From JBLLJR01 sp047692235 (GTDB lineage Bacteria; Pseudomonadota; Gammaproteobacteria; Enterobacterales; Enterobacteriaceae), in contig JBLLJR010000004.1 in assembly GCA_047692235.1 (NCBI GenBank), positions 1 to 64,000 of the forward strand: a stretch of DNA of 64,000 nucleotides. Direction: 5' to 3'. Below are positions 55,310 to 64,000 of the stretch, piece by piece. The notes under the pieces are model-generated. The model searched no databases. It was not told where the DNA came from and worked only from the letters and a program-made list of their open reading frames with translations. Numbering within the stretch: position 1 is the first letter of the stretch; every line of letters begins with the position of its first letter. Both the position numbers and the translations under genes were made by a program.

Positions 55310-55780
55310 CTACAGTTTAGAAACTATTTTTTCAATTATATCATCATTCACTATTTTATTCATTGAATGTTTAAAAATTTTTTTAACACATTTTATTGAA
55401 AGCATAGAAATATCATTTTGTAGTTCTTTACGAGCTATACTATATTTACGATTTATTTCTAATTGTGCATTATATATAATTTTATTTTTTTCTATTTGTG
55501 CTTCAATTTTTGCTTTTTTTATTATTTCCTCTTTTAAAGAGTAAGCATTATTAATTATTATATTTGCTTGTAATTTAGTATTCTTTAAATTATTAATTGA
55601 TTTTATTTGTAATAAGTTTGCTTTATTTTTTATATCTTCTGCTGCTGATATATTTTTTGCAATATCTTTTTGTCGTTTATTTATTGCATCAATTAATGGA
55701 GGCCATATAAATTTCATACAAAATGAAACAAAAATTATAAAAGCAATTATTTGTCCAAAAATGGTAGCATTAATATTCAA
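55310..55780 (-). CDS. atpF: ATP synthase subunit b
   Basis: Peripheral stalk of Fo. The 156-residue product equals E. coli b. One N-terminal transmembrane helix (residues 4-26, with [19 protein letters not shown] following) leads into a long charged helix that dimerises as a coiled coil and binds delta. It lies between atpE (54 nt) and atpH (19 nt). Confidence 0.96.
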   Translation of the reverse strand: MNINATIFGQIIAFIIFVSFCMKFIWPPLIDAINKRQKDIAKNISAAEDIKNKANLLQIKSINNLKNTKLQANIIINNAYSLKEEIIKKAKIEAQIEKNKIIYNAQLEINRKYSIARKELQNDISMLSIKCVKKIFKHSMNKIVNDDIIEKIVSKL

Positions 55781-55834
55781 TTTTAAAATTTCTCTTAATA
55801 AAAATAAATGATTATGTTTTTAAATTAATATCAA

Positions 55835-56077
<243 letters not shown>

Positions 56078-56088
56078 CTAAATTTAAA

Positions 56089-56928
<840 letters not shown>

Positions 56929-57196
56929 TTATTTATATTATTTAATTTTAAATATATAAAAATTTAAAAATATTAATAAGTTAGATTAACAATAATTTAT
57001 TAAAAAATAAATTATATACATTTTTTAATAAATAAACAATATTGTAATATTATCTATAATAGTATATTAAATATTAAATAAAATTTATTATAATTAAATT
57101 TATTTACAATGTGTAATATTTAATGGATATTAGGTAATTTTTATTTAAAAATAAACGTATTTTTAGTAAAAATATTTAAAATAATTTAATAAAATT

Positions 57197-58675
57197 ATGG
57201 TTAAATATAATTTAATGAAACCTTGCAATTTAATTATTTTTGGTGCTAAAGGTGATTTAGCAAAACGTAAATTATTTCCATCATTATATCAATTAGAAAA
57301 ATTAAGATTAATTAAATCTCAATTTCGTATAATATGCATTGGTAGAGATTCATGTAATATTTTAAAATACATTAATATCGTGAGAACATCTTTAGAAAAT
57401 TTTATAGATGAAAAAATTGATGAAAAATTTTGGGAAATTTTAAAAAATCGTTTAGATTTTTGTAATATTAACATTAATAATACAAAAAGTTTTACTTTGT
57501 TATATAAAAAATTAAAAAAATCTATAACTAATATATACTATTTAGCTACACCGTATACAGTATTTGGTCAAATTTGTAAAGGATTAGGTTTGTTTGGTTT
57601 AAATACCAATAATAGTAGAATAGTTGTAGAAAAACCTTTAGGCACAAATTTAGTTTCATCTATAAATATAAATAATCAAATTTCTAAATATTTCAATGAA
57701 AATCAAATTTATAGAATAGATCATTATTTAGGTAAAGAAGCTATATTAAATTTAATGTATTTAAGATTTGCCAATAATTTATTTATTTCTAATTGGGACA
57801 ATAAATCTATTGATCATGTACAAATTACTGTAGCTGAACAAATTGGAATAGAAAATAGATGGGATTATTTTGATAAAGTTGGTCAAATGAAAGATATGTT
57901 ACAAAGTCATTTGCTACAGATTTTATCTATTATTACTATGTCACCTCCATCTGATTTCACTGCAGATAAAATACGTGATGAAAAAATTAAAATTTTACAT
58001 AAATTAAAACCAATAAGTTATAAAAATGTATATAATAGTACTGTTAAAGGACAATATACACAAGGGTTTATAAAAGAATTAAAAGTTCCCGGATATTTAG
58101 AAGAAAATGGATCAACTAAAAATAGTTATACAGAAACTTTCGTTGCTATTAAAGTTGATATTGATGATCACCGTTGGTTAGGGGTACCTTTTTATTTACG
58201 CACAGGTAAAAGATTACCAATTAAATACTCTGAAATAGTAATATACTATAAACATCCACCTTTTAATTTATTTAGAAAATATTATAAAATATTACCTCAA
58301 AACAAATTAACAATTAGATTATATAAAAATGAAGGAATAGATATTCAAATTTTAAATAAAGTTCCAGAATTTAATCAAAAATATAAATTAGAAAATGCAA
58401 AATTAAATTTAAATTTTTCAGAAATATATAATAAAAATTACAATATTAATGAGTATGGAAAATTATTACTGGAAATAATGAATGGAATGCAATCTTTATT
58501 TTTGCATCGTAATGAAATAGAAGCAGCATGGACATGGGTTGACTCTATAACTGACGCATGGCAATATCATAATATTAAACCACAATATTATAAAGCAGGT
58601 ACTTGGGGGCCATTAGATTCCATAAAAATGATTAAAAAAGATGGTCGAAATTGGAATATAATCAATAATAATTAG
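57197..58675 (+). CDS. zwf: Glucose-6-phosphate 1-dehydrogenase
   Basis: First step of the oxidative pentose phosphate pathway; makes NADPH and 6-phosphogluconolactone. It has 492 residues (E. coli 491). The coenzyme motif FGAKGDLAKRKLFPSLYQ is near residue 15, EKPLGTN near 146, the substrate-binding RIDHYLGKE near 175, and the C-terminal QAGTWGP-like KAGTWGPLDS is present. ATG at 57197 fits the E. coli length; ATG six codons later is also possible, and neither has a clear ribosome binding site. It diverges from the atp operon. Confidence 0.97.
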   Translation: MVKYNLMKPCNLIIFGAKGDLAKRKLFPSLYQLEKLRLIKSQFRIICIGRDSCNILKYINIVRTSLENFIDEKIDEKFWEILKNRLDFCNININNTKSFTLLYKKLKKSITNIYYLATPYTVFGQICKGLGLFGLNTNNSRIVVEKPLGTNLVSSININNQISKYFNENQIYRIDHYLGKEAILNLMYLRFANNLFISNWDNKSIDHVQITVAEQIGIENRWDYFDKVGQMKDMLQSHLLQILSIITMSPPSDFTADKIRDEKIKILHKLKPISYKNVYNSTVKGQYTQGFIKELKVPGYLEENGSTKNSYTETFVAIKVDIDDHRWLGVPFYLRTGKRLPIKYSEIVIYYKHPPFNLFRKYYKILPQNKLTIRLYKNEGIDIQILNKVPEFNQKYKLENAKLNLNFSEIYNKNYNINEYGKLLLEIMNGMQSLFLHRNEIEAAWTWVDSITDAWQYHNIKPQYYKAGTWGPLDSIKMIKKDGRNWNIINNN

Positions 58676-58701
58676 AAATTTAAAAATATTTACTAATAAA
58701 A

Positions 58702-61700
58702 TTAGTGATTAAATTCTAAATTAATAGCATTATAACCTAATATATCGGATAAACTATTAATTAATAATTCAGTTGGAAATATATTCCAATTTTTATTGGA
58801 ACATAAAAATATTTCTAAATTTTTCAATTTGCATTTAAATATAACTTGTACTAAATTAGAACTGTGTTGCTTTAAAATTTTACCAATTTTATCAATTAAT
58901 TTATCATTAATTGTATTTTCATCTAAAGATATAATTAAACGTTTTGCATATTTTATACGCATTTTATGTATATCAATAATTTTGTAAGCTAACATTATAT
59001 TTCTATTATTAAATTTATTAGTTATAACTTTGCCGTATATTATAACAATATTATTATTTTTTAAAAATGTTTTATATTTATCAAATATTTTTTTGTTAAC
59101 TAATATTTCTATTGTATTAGATTTATCATGTAAAATATAAAGTATTACAGTTTGTTTGTATTTATTAATTAAAGTTTTATCATATATAATAATTCCAGCT
59201 ATTGTTACATACTCATTATTATTTGCATAATTATTAATATTTTTTAAAAAAACTAAATTTGTAAAACGTGATATTTCTTCTAAATATTGAGAAATAGATT
59301 GTTTTATTAAATTAAAACCTAAAGCTTTTATTTCATTATCTAATTGTATTTCGTGTGTCCAATTATTAATTTTATATAATTTTTTTTTAAATAAAAAATC
59401 TTGTTTTATTTTAAATAAATTATATTGTCCAATATTTTTATTTTTATTAAAATCTAATGCAAATTTAATTGTATCACTTAAAATATTCATTAAAAATGAC
59501 CTATTTTTATTAAAGCAATCTAATGCTCCAGACATAATTAAATTTTCTAAAACTTTTTTATTAATTTTTTTTAAATTTACTCTTATACATAAATCAAATA
59601 AATTAATAAAATTTCCACCCCTATTACGTTCAGTCATTATCTCATTAATTGAATTTATACCTATACCTTTAATAGCACCTATACCAAAAACAATTTCATT
59701 CTTTTGATTAACAATGAAACCATATTCACTTTTATTAATATTAGGTTGTAGTACTTTAATACCAATTCTTAAACATTCAAATATTAATTTTGAAACTTTA
59801 TCTGTATTATCTATATCTGTTGTTAATGAAGCAGCCATAAATGCAGAAGTATAAAAAACTTTTAACCATAAAGTTTGATATGTAATTAAAGCATATGCTG
59901 TAGAATGGGATTTATTAAATCCATATCCAGAAAACTTTTCAACTAAATTAAATATTTGCGTTGATAATTTACTATCTATACCTAAATTACTTGCTCCTTG
60001 TTTAAAAATTAACCGTTGTTTTTTCATTTCTTTTGGATCTTTATTAGCCATAGATTGTCTTAATAAATCAGCAGAACTTGTTGTATATCCAGCTAATATT
60101 TGAGCTATTTGTATTACTTGCTCTTGATATAAAATTACTCCATAAGTTGTATTTAATACACTCTTCAATGAAGAATGTTCCCACCTTGGATCTGGATAAT
60201 GTATTTTTTCTAAACCATTTTTTCTATTAATAAAATTTTTTACCATACCAGATTGTAACGGTCCTGGTCTAAATAATGCCACTAATGCAATTAAATCTTC
60301 AAATTTATCAGGTTTTAATTTTATTATTAAATTTTTCATACCTTTTGAATCTAATTGAAATATACCTGTTGTATTAGCAAGTTTTAATTCTTTAAAAATT
60401 TTTTTATCATCTAAATTAATATTATTAATATTTATTAAATTTAAATTATTTAATAAGCGATTATTATTAATAATATTTAATGCTAATTTAATTGTTGTTA
60501 AAGTACGTAATCCAAGAAAATCAAATTTTATTAAACCTACACTTTCTAAATCATTTTTATCAAATTGAGTAATTATATTTTTGCTTGTAGAATCACAATA
60601 TATTGGAGCAAAATCAGTAATTGATGTAGGTGAAATTACTACACCACCAGCATGTTTACCAACATTTTTTATGATACCTTCTAATTTTCTAGATATATCT
60701 ATTAAAACTTTTATTTCTTCATCTTTTTCATATAAATATTGTAATTTTTTTTCAATATAAAAAGCTTTTTTTAAAGTAATACCGGGATCAAAGGGAATAA
60801 GTTTTGCTATCTTATCAACAAAATTATATGGATAACCTAATGCTCGTCCAACATCTCTCACTACTGATCTTGCTGTCAAAGTACCAAATGTAATAATTTG
60901 TGCTACAGAATTAATACCATATTTATTAGTTACATATTTAATAACACGGTCACGACTTTCCATACAAAAATCTATATCAAAATCAGGCATTGATATACGT
61001 TCAGGATTTAGGAATCTTTCAAAAAATAAATTAAAATGAACTGGATCAACATTGGTAATATTTAATGCATATGCTACTAAAGATCCAGCACCAGATCCAC
61101 GACCAGGACCTACTGGTATATTATTATTTTTAGCCCATTGAATAAAGTCCATAACTATTAAAAAATAACTAGGAAATTTTGCTTCATTTATAATTTTTAG
61201 CTCATAATTTAATCTTTTAAAATATTTATTTTTTAAATTATTTCTTTTTTCTTTATCAGTAAACAGATTAATTAATCTATTTTTCAATCCTTGTATAGAT
61301 ATATTAGTTATATATTTTTCAACAGATATGTTTCCTGTATTAAATTTAGGTAAAAAATATTTATCAAAAGTTAAGATTACATTACAACGTTTAGCAATTT
61401 CTACACTATTCACTAAAGCTGATGGTAAATCTGAAAATAATTCACACATTTCTTTTTCATTTTTCATATACTGTTGTTTAGTATATTCACTTACATATCC
61501 TTTGTCATTTATATAAAATCTTTTATTAATAGAAACACGGATTTCATGATTATAAAAGTCTGATTTAGATATAAATCTAACATTATTAGTTGCAACTATT
61601 GGTAAATCATATTTTATAGATAAATCTATTATTTTATTAATATATTGTTCTTCTTTTGGTCGACCAATTCGTAACAATTCTAAATAATAATTATTATCAA

Positions 61701-62184
61701 AATATTTTTTATAAAAATCAATATATTTAATAATTTTCACACAATTATTTTGAATGAAATCTTTACCTATATCTCCATCATAAAATTCAGATAGAATAAT
61801 TAATCCTTTATTATATTTTATTAACCAATCTTCTTCTAGAATAGGACTATTATTTATAGATCTACGTTTATAAGAATTAGAAGTAAGATTAATTAAATTT
61901 TTATAACCAACATTATTTTTAGCTAAAATTGTTAATTTTATTATATTTTTACTGAAAAATGAATTTTTTACTAAAACATCTATACCTACTATCGGTTTTA
62001 TTTTTTTTTTATAAGCTAATTTATAAAATTTTATTAATCCAAATAAATTATTAAGATCAGTTAATGCTATAGATGGCATATTTATTTTTTTAGTATAAGT
62101 TATTAATTTATCTATTTTTATCAAACTATCTATCATAGAATAATCACTATGTACATGTAAATGAATGTATTTTATATTTTTCAT
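58702..62184 (-). CDS. dnaE: DNA polymerase III subunit alpha
   Basis: Replicative polymerase. A longer frame opens at TTG 62232, but ATG at 62184 gives MKNIKYIHLHVHSDYSMID and 1,160 residues, exactly the E. coli length. The PHP domain is N-terminal (HLHVHSDYS). The palm carries PDFDIDFCMESRDRVI with two catalytic aspartates near 401-403 and FDFLGLRTL with the third near 555. FGTLTARSVVRDVGR, the tandem HhH region, an OB fold (VTIAGIII) and the tau-binding C-terminus follow. rnhB and accA, its usual neighbours, are absent here. Confidence 0.97.
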   Translation of the reverse strand: MKNIKYIHLHVHSDYSMIDSLIKIDKLITYTKKINMPSIALTDLNNLFGLIKFYKLAYKKKIKPIVGIDVLVKNSFFSKNIIKLTILAKNNVGYKNLINLTSNSYKRRSINNSPILEEDWLIKYNKGLIILSEFYDGDIGKDFIQNNCVKIIKYIDFYKKYFDNNYYLELLRIGRPKEEQYINKIIDLSIKYDLPIVATNNVRFISKSDFYNHEIRVSINKRFYINDKGYVSEYTKQQYMKNEKEMCELFSDLPSALVNSVEIAKRCNVILTFDKYFLPKFNTGNISVEKYITNISIQGLKNRLINLFTDKEKRNNLKNKYFKRLNYELKIINEAKFPSYFLIVMDFIQWAKNNNIPVGPGRGSGAGSLVAYALNITNVDPVHFNLFFERFLNPERISMPDFDIDFCMESRDRVIKYVTNKYGINSVAQIITFGTLTARSVVRDVGRALGYPYNFVDKIAKLIPFDPGITLKKAFYIEKKLQYLYEKDEEIKVLIDISRKLEGIIKNVGKHAGGVVISPTSITDFAPIYCDSTSKNIITQFDKNDLESVGLIKFDFLGLRTLTTIKLALNIINNNRLLNNLNLININNINLDDKKIFKELKLANTTGIFQLDSKGMKNLIIKLKPDKFEDLIALVALFRPGPLQSGMVKNFINRKNGLEKIHYPDPRWEHSSLKSVLNTTYGVILYQEQVIQIAQILAGYTTSSADLLRQSMANKDPKEMKKQRLIFKQGASNLGIDSKLSTQIFNLVEKFSGYGFNKSHSTAYALITYQTLWLKVFYTSAFMAASLTTDIDNTDKVSKLIFECLRIGIKVLQPNINKSEYGFIVNQKNEIVFGIGAIKGIGINSINEIMTERNRGGNFINLFDLCIRVNLKKINKKVLENLIMSGALDCFNKNRSFLMNILSDTIKFALDFNKNKNIGQYNLFKIKQDFLFKKKLYKINNWTHEIQLDNEIKALGFNLIKQSISQYLEEISRFTNLVFLKNINNYANNNEYVTIAGIIIYDKTLINKYKQTVILYILHDKSNTIEILVNKKIFDKYKTFLKNNNIVIIYGKVITNKFNNRNIMLAYKIIDIHKMRIKYAKRLIISLDENTINDKLIDKIGKILKQHSSNLVQVIFKCKLKNLEIFLCSNKNWNIFPTELLINSLSDILGYNAINLEFNH

Positions 62185-62322
62185 ATTAATATTCTTTATA
62201 TAAACAAATAATTTTATAAAATAACTTTTCAAAATATATGCTTTATATTTAACTGATGATTTTTATATTTTGAAAATCAGAAATATTTAATAATTTATTA
62301 ATTAATTTAGTTATTTGGATAT

Positions 62323-62832
62323 TTAATTTTTATTTATTTTTTCTAAAGTATCATTAGTGATATCTTTTATATTTTTGCTATAAATTACAGCATTTGCATC
62401 AAAAATTACATCAATATTTTGTTTATGCGCAATATCATATATGGACGCTTGTATCAATTTTAATATTTTATTTTTTTCATTATTTTGTCTTTGTATATGA
62501 TCTTTGCGAAATTTTATAAATTTATCAATAAAAATTTTATTTTGAAATTGTATTATTTTTTTAATCTTTTCCTGATTATTTTTAGACATAACAGAAATGT
62601 TTTTTTCTAATCTTTGTATCCTTTGTTGGGCATTATTTTGAATATATTGTAATTCATCTGCTCTACCTTTAAATTCATTTACAATTTTATTAATTGATGA
62701 CATACGAGCAAAAGATTTTTGAAAAATATTATTTATATTAATTATCGCAAATTTCTTGTAAGACTGTGCATGAACAGTATAAAATACTCCAAAAATTAAA
62801 TAAAAAAGAACTACATATAATAAATTTCTCAT
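62323..62832 (-). CDS. skp: Periplasmic chaperone Skp (OmpH)
   Basis: Holds unfolded outer-membrane proteins in the periplasm on the way to BamA. The 169-residue precursor (E. coli 161) has a signal peptide (residues 1-22, cleavage after VHA) and then the FAIININNIFQKS core strand. A long charged, glutamine and lysine-rich segment (about 50-125) forms the tentacle helices, and DVIFDANAVIYS closes the body. It lies 49 nt after bamA, as in E. coli, but lpxD does not follow. Confidence 0.93.
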   Translation of the reverse strand: MRNLLYVVLFYLIFGVFYTVHAQSYKKFAIININNIFQKSFARMSSINKIVNEFKGRADELQYIQNNAQQRIQRLEKNISVMSKNNQEKIKKIIQFQNKIFIDKFIKFRKDHIQRQNNEKNKILKLIQASIYDIAHKQNIDVIFDANAVIYSKNIKDITNDTLEKINKN

Positions 62833-62881
62833 TTTAACCTCATTTATATATATTATGAAATATAAAAAATTTTTAAATTAA

Positions 62882-64000
62882 CTAATATTCATTACTAATA
62901 TTAAATTGAAAATTTTCTACTTTATCTCCATTACTTTTTTTAATAGGTTTTGCAAATGAAATAATTATAGGACCTAATGGTGACATCCATTTAAAAGATA
63001 TTCCACAAGCAATATGTATATTATTATTTAATTTATTAAAATTTTCAATACCTAAGTTTGTAATTTCATTTGAATTTTCCCATTTTGTATCCAAAATAGT
63101 ACATGCATCAATAAATAATGATGTACGTATTAAATTTATATTATTCATATATGATGGATTAGGTAAAATTAATTCAGTACTTACTAAAGCTATTGCATTA
63201 CCACCTATAGTATCATTTGATTTTGATAAAATACAATTATTGATATTTAATTTATTTAAATTATTACATTTATAATATACTGCTTTTGGTCCAATACTAT
63301 TATCTTTAAAACCACGTATTGCATATTGTCTTCCAGAATTATATAAATCATAAAAAGGTATATCTTTATTATGCAATAAAGATCCTGCATATCCTAATTT
63401 AGATTTTAATAATAAAATTAAAGATTTTGATTTATTTAAAGGTATATATTTTTTAAAATATAAATCTAATTTATAATATTCATTAACAGAACCAAATATA
63501 GTGATTTTATTTTTCAGATTTAAATACAACCCTTGTGTAGGTAAATTTTTATTATCTAAGTTATTTAATAACCAGTTATATGAAAAAAATATATCATTAA
63601 TATTTAAATTAATATTGTTATTTATAACATTTTTATTATTATTTGTGTAATTAATACTATTTAAATATCTTAATAAGATAACTTGAGGATTAATATTATT
63701 TATTATGTTGTTTTGATAATTTATACCTAAATTAAAAGTATTTCCTTTACATAAATGAAAACTCAAAATATCATTTGTACTAAAATTATATAAATTATAT
63801 CCATATATATTTTTTTTGTTAATATTATTAAATGATAATATACTGCGAATACTAGTACCATTAGTTAAATAATATGGATTATATCCAGTAATTTCAGCAT
63901 ATGATTGATATTTATCTTTATGTCCTAATATCGACAAATATGTACCATTACCTAAAATATTTTCTTGAATTGAATTAATATTAACACCAATATTTCCTTT
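62882..64000 (-). CDS. bamA: Outer membrane protein assembly factor BamA, 3' part
   Basis: Core of the BAM complex that inserts beta-barrels. The frame is open to the right edge of the window, so the signal peptide and POTRA domains are outside. The visible 372 residues are the beta-barrel, beginning in the strand segment INSIQENILGNGTYLS. The lid-loop motif is intact as YAIRGFKDNSIGPKAVYY (VRGF class), and MSPLGPIIISFAKPIKK and the C-terminal strand FQFNISNEY match E. coli. Barrel loops are asparagine-rich and somewhat shorter. Followed by skp. Confidence 0.95.
   Translation of the reverse strand, partial: KGNIGVNINSIQENILGNGTYLSILGHKDKYQSYAEITGYNPYYLTNGTSIRSILSFNNINKKNIYGYNLYNFSTNDILSFHLCKGNTFNLGINYQNNIINNINPQVILLRYLNSINYTNNNKNVINNNINLNINDIFFSYNWLLNNLDNKNLPTQGLYLNLKNKITIFGSVNEYYKLDLYFKKYIPLNKSKSLILLLKSKLGYAGSLLHNKDIPFYDLYNSGRQYAIRGFKDNSIGPKAVYYKCNNLNKLNINNCILSKSNDTIGGNAIALVSTELILPNPSYMNNINLIRTSLFIDACTILDTKWENSNEITNLGIENFNKLNNNIHIACGISFKWMSPLGPIIISFAKPIKKSNGDKVENFQFNISNEY

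Noticed and set aside
58692..58706. Hairpin between zwf and dnaE as terminator
   Set aside because: Only a 6-bp all-AT-rich stem with a 3-nt loop, overlapping the dnaE stop codon.

Overview
This window is a compact, very AT-rich stretch of a reduced gammaproteobacterial chromosome. It most resembles an obligate insect endosymbiont of the Enterobacterales. Almost every protein aligns end to end with its Escherichia coli counterpart from memory, intergenic DNA is nearly pure A+T, lysine, asparagine and isoleucine are strongly enriched, and no transposase, prophage, CRISPR array or integron was seen. Gene order is a mosaic of short blocks that keep E. coli order with internal genes deleted. The species cannot be named from what is visible.

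Layout. 30-1574 is a complete 16S rRNA (minus), followed by the block aroK-aroB-rpe-trpS (minus; damX, dam and gph gone). Next come yggX, the 4.5S SRP RNA (plus), and aspS-yebC-ruvC (minus; nudB, ruvA and ruvB gone). 9450-23090 holds initiator tRNA-Met and the whole S10-spc-alpha ribosomal protein cluster with secY and rpoA. 23297-29546 is infA, cydC, cydD, trxB and serS. 29556-32308 carries a 2-Cys peroxiredoxin, ribB and an OmpF/OmpC-type porin ending in a strong terminator. 32341-38885 has tRNA-Pro, tRNA-His, tktA, tRNA-Cys, tRNA-Leu, gyrA and ychF. 38894-43067 has prs, ispE, prfA, a decayed prmC and tRNA-Ile2. 43184-45109 has rpmG, rpmB, dut and pyrE. 45263-46504 has a DedA gene interrupted by one amber codon, RNase P RNA, tRNA-Lys and tRNA-Val. 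46664-50602 has gltX, obgE, rpmA, rplU and ppa. 50599-56913 is the F1Fo ATP synthase operon with a truncated epsilon subunit. 57197-64000 is zwf, dnaE, skp and the 3' part of bamA.

How the genes fit together. Most of the window is the information-processing core: ribosome, aminoacyl-tRNA synthetases, RNA polymerase alpha, Sec translocon, SRP RNA, RNase P, gyrase and the Pol III alpha subunit. The metabolic genes cluster around pentose phosphates: zwf, rpe and tktA make and interconvert them, prs makes PRPP for pyrE, ribB takes ribulose 5-phosphate to riboflavin, and transketolase supplies erythrose 4-phosphate to the shikimate pathway (aroB, aroK). ATP synthase and CydDC imply a respiratory chain. 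The outer membrane is represented by a porin, Skp and BamA. The lpxD-fabZ-lpxA-lpxB-rnhB genes that normally lie between skp and dnaE are absent from this place.

No undescribed biological system was found. The points most worth a second look are reductive-evolution events: prmC lost beside an intact prfA, a DedA gene with one Trp-to-amber change, an ATP synthase epsilon subunit cut to its N-terminal domain, the lipid A gene deletion between skp and dnaE, a porin lacking the usual terminal aromatic residue, and two adjacent perfect AT hairpins at 5548-5614.
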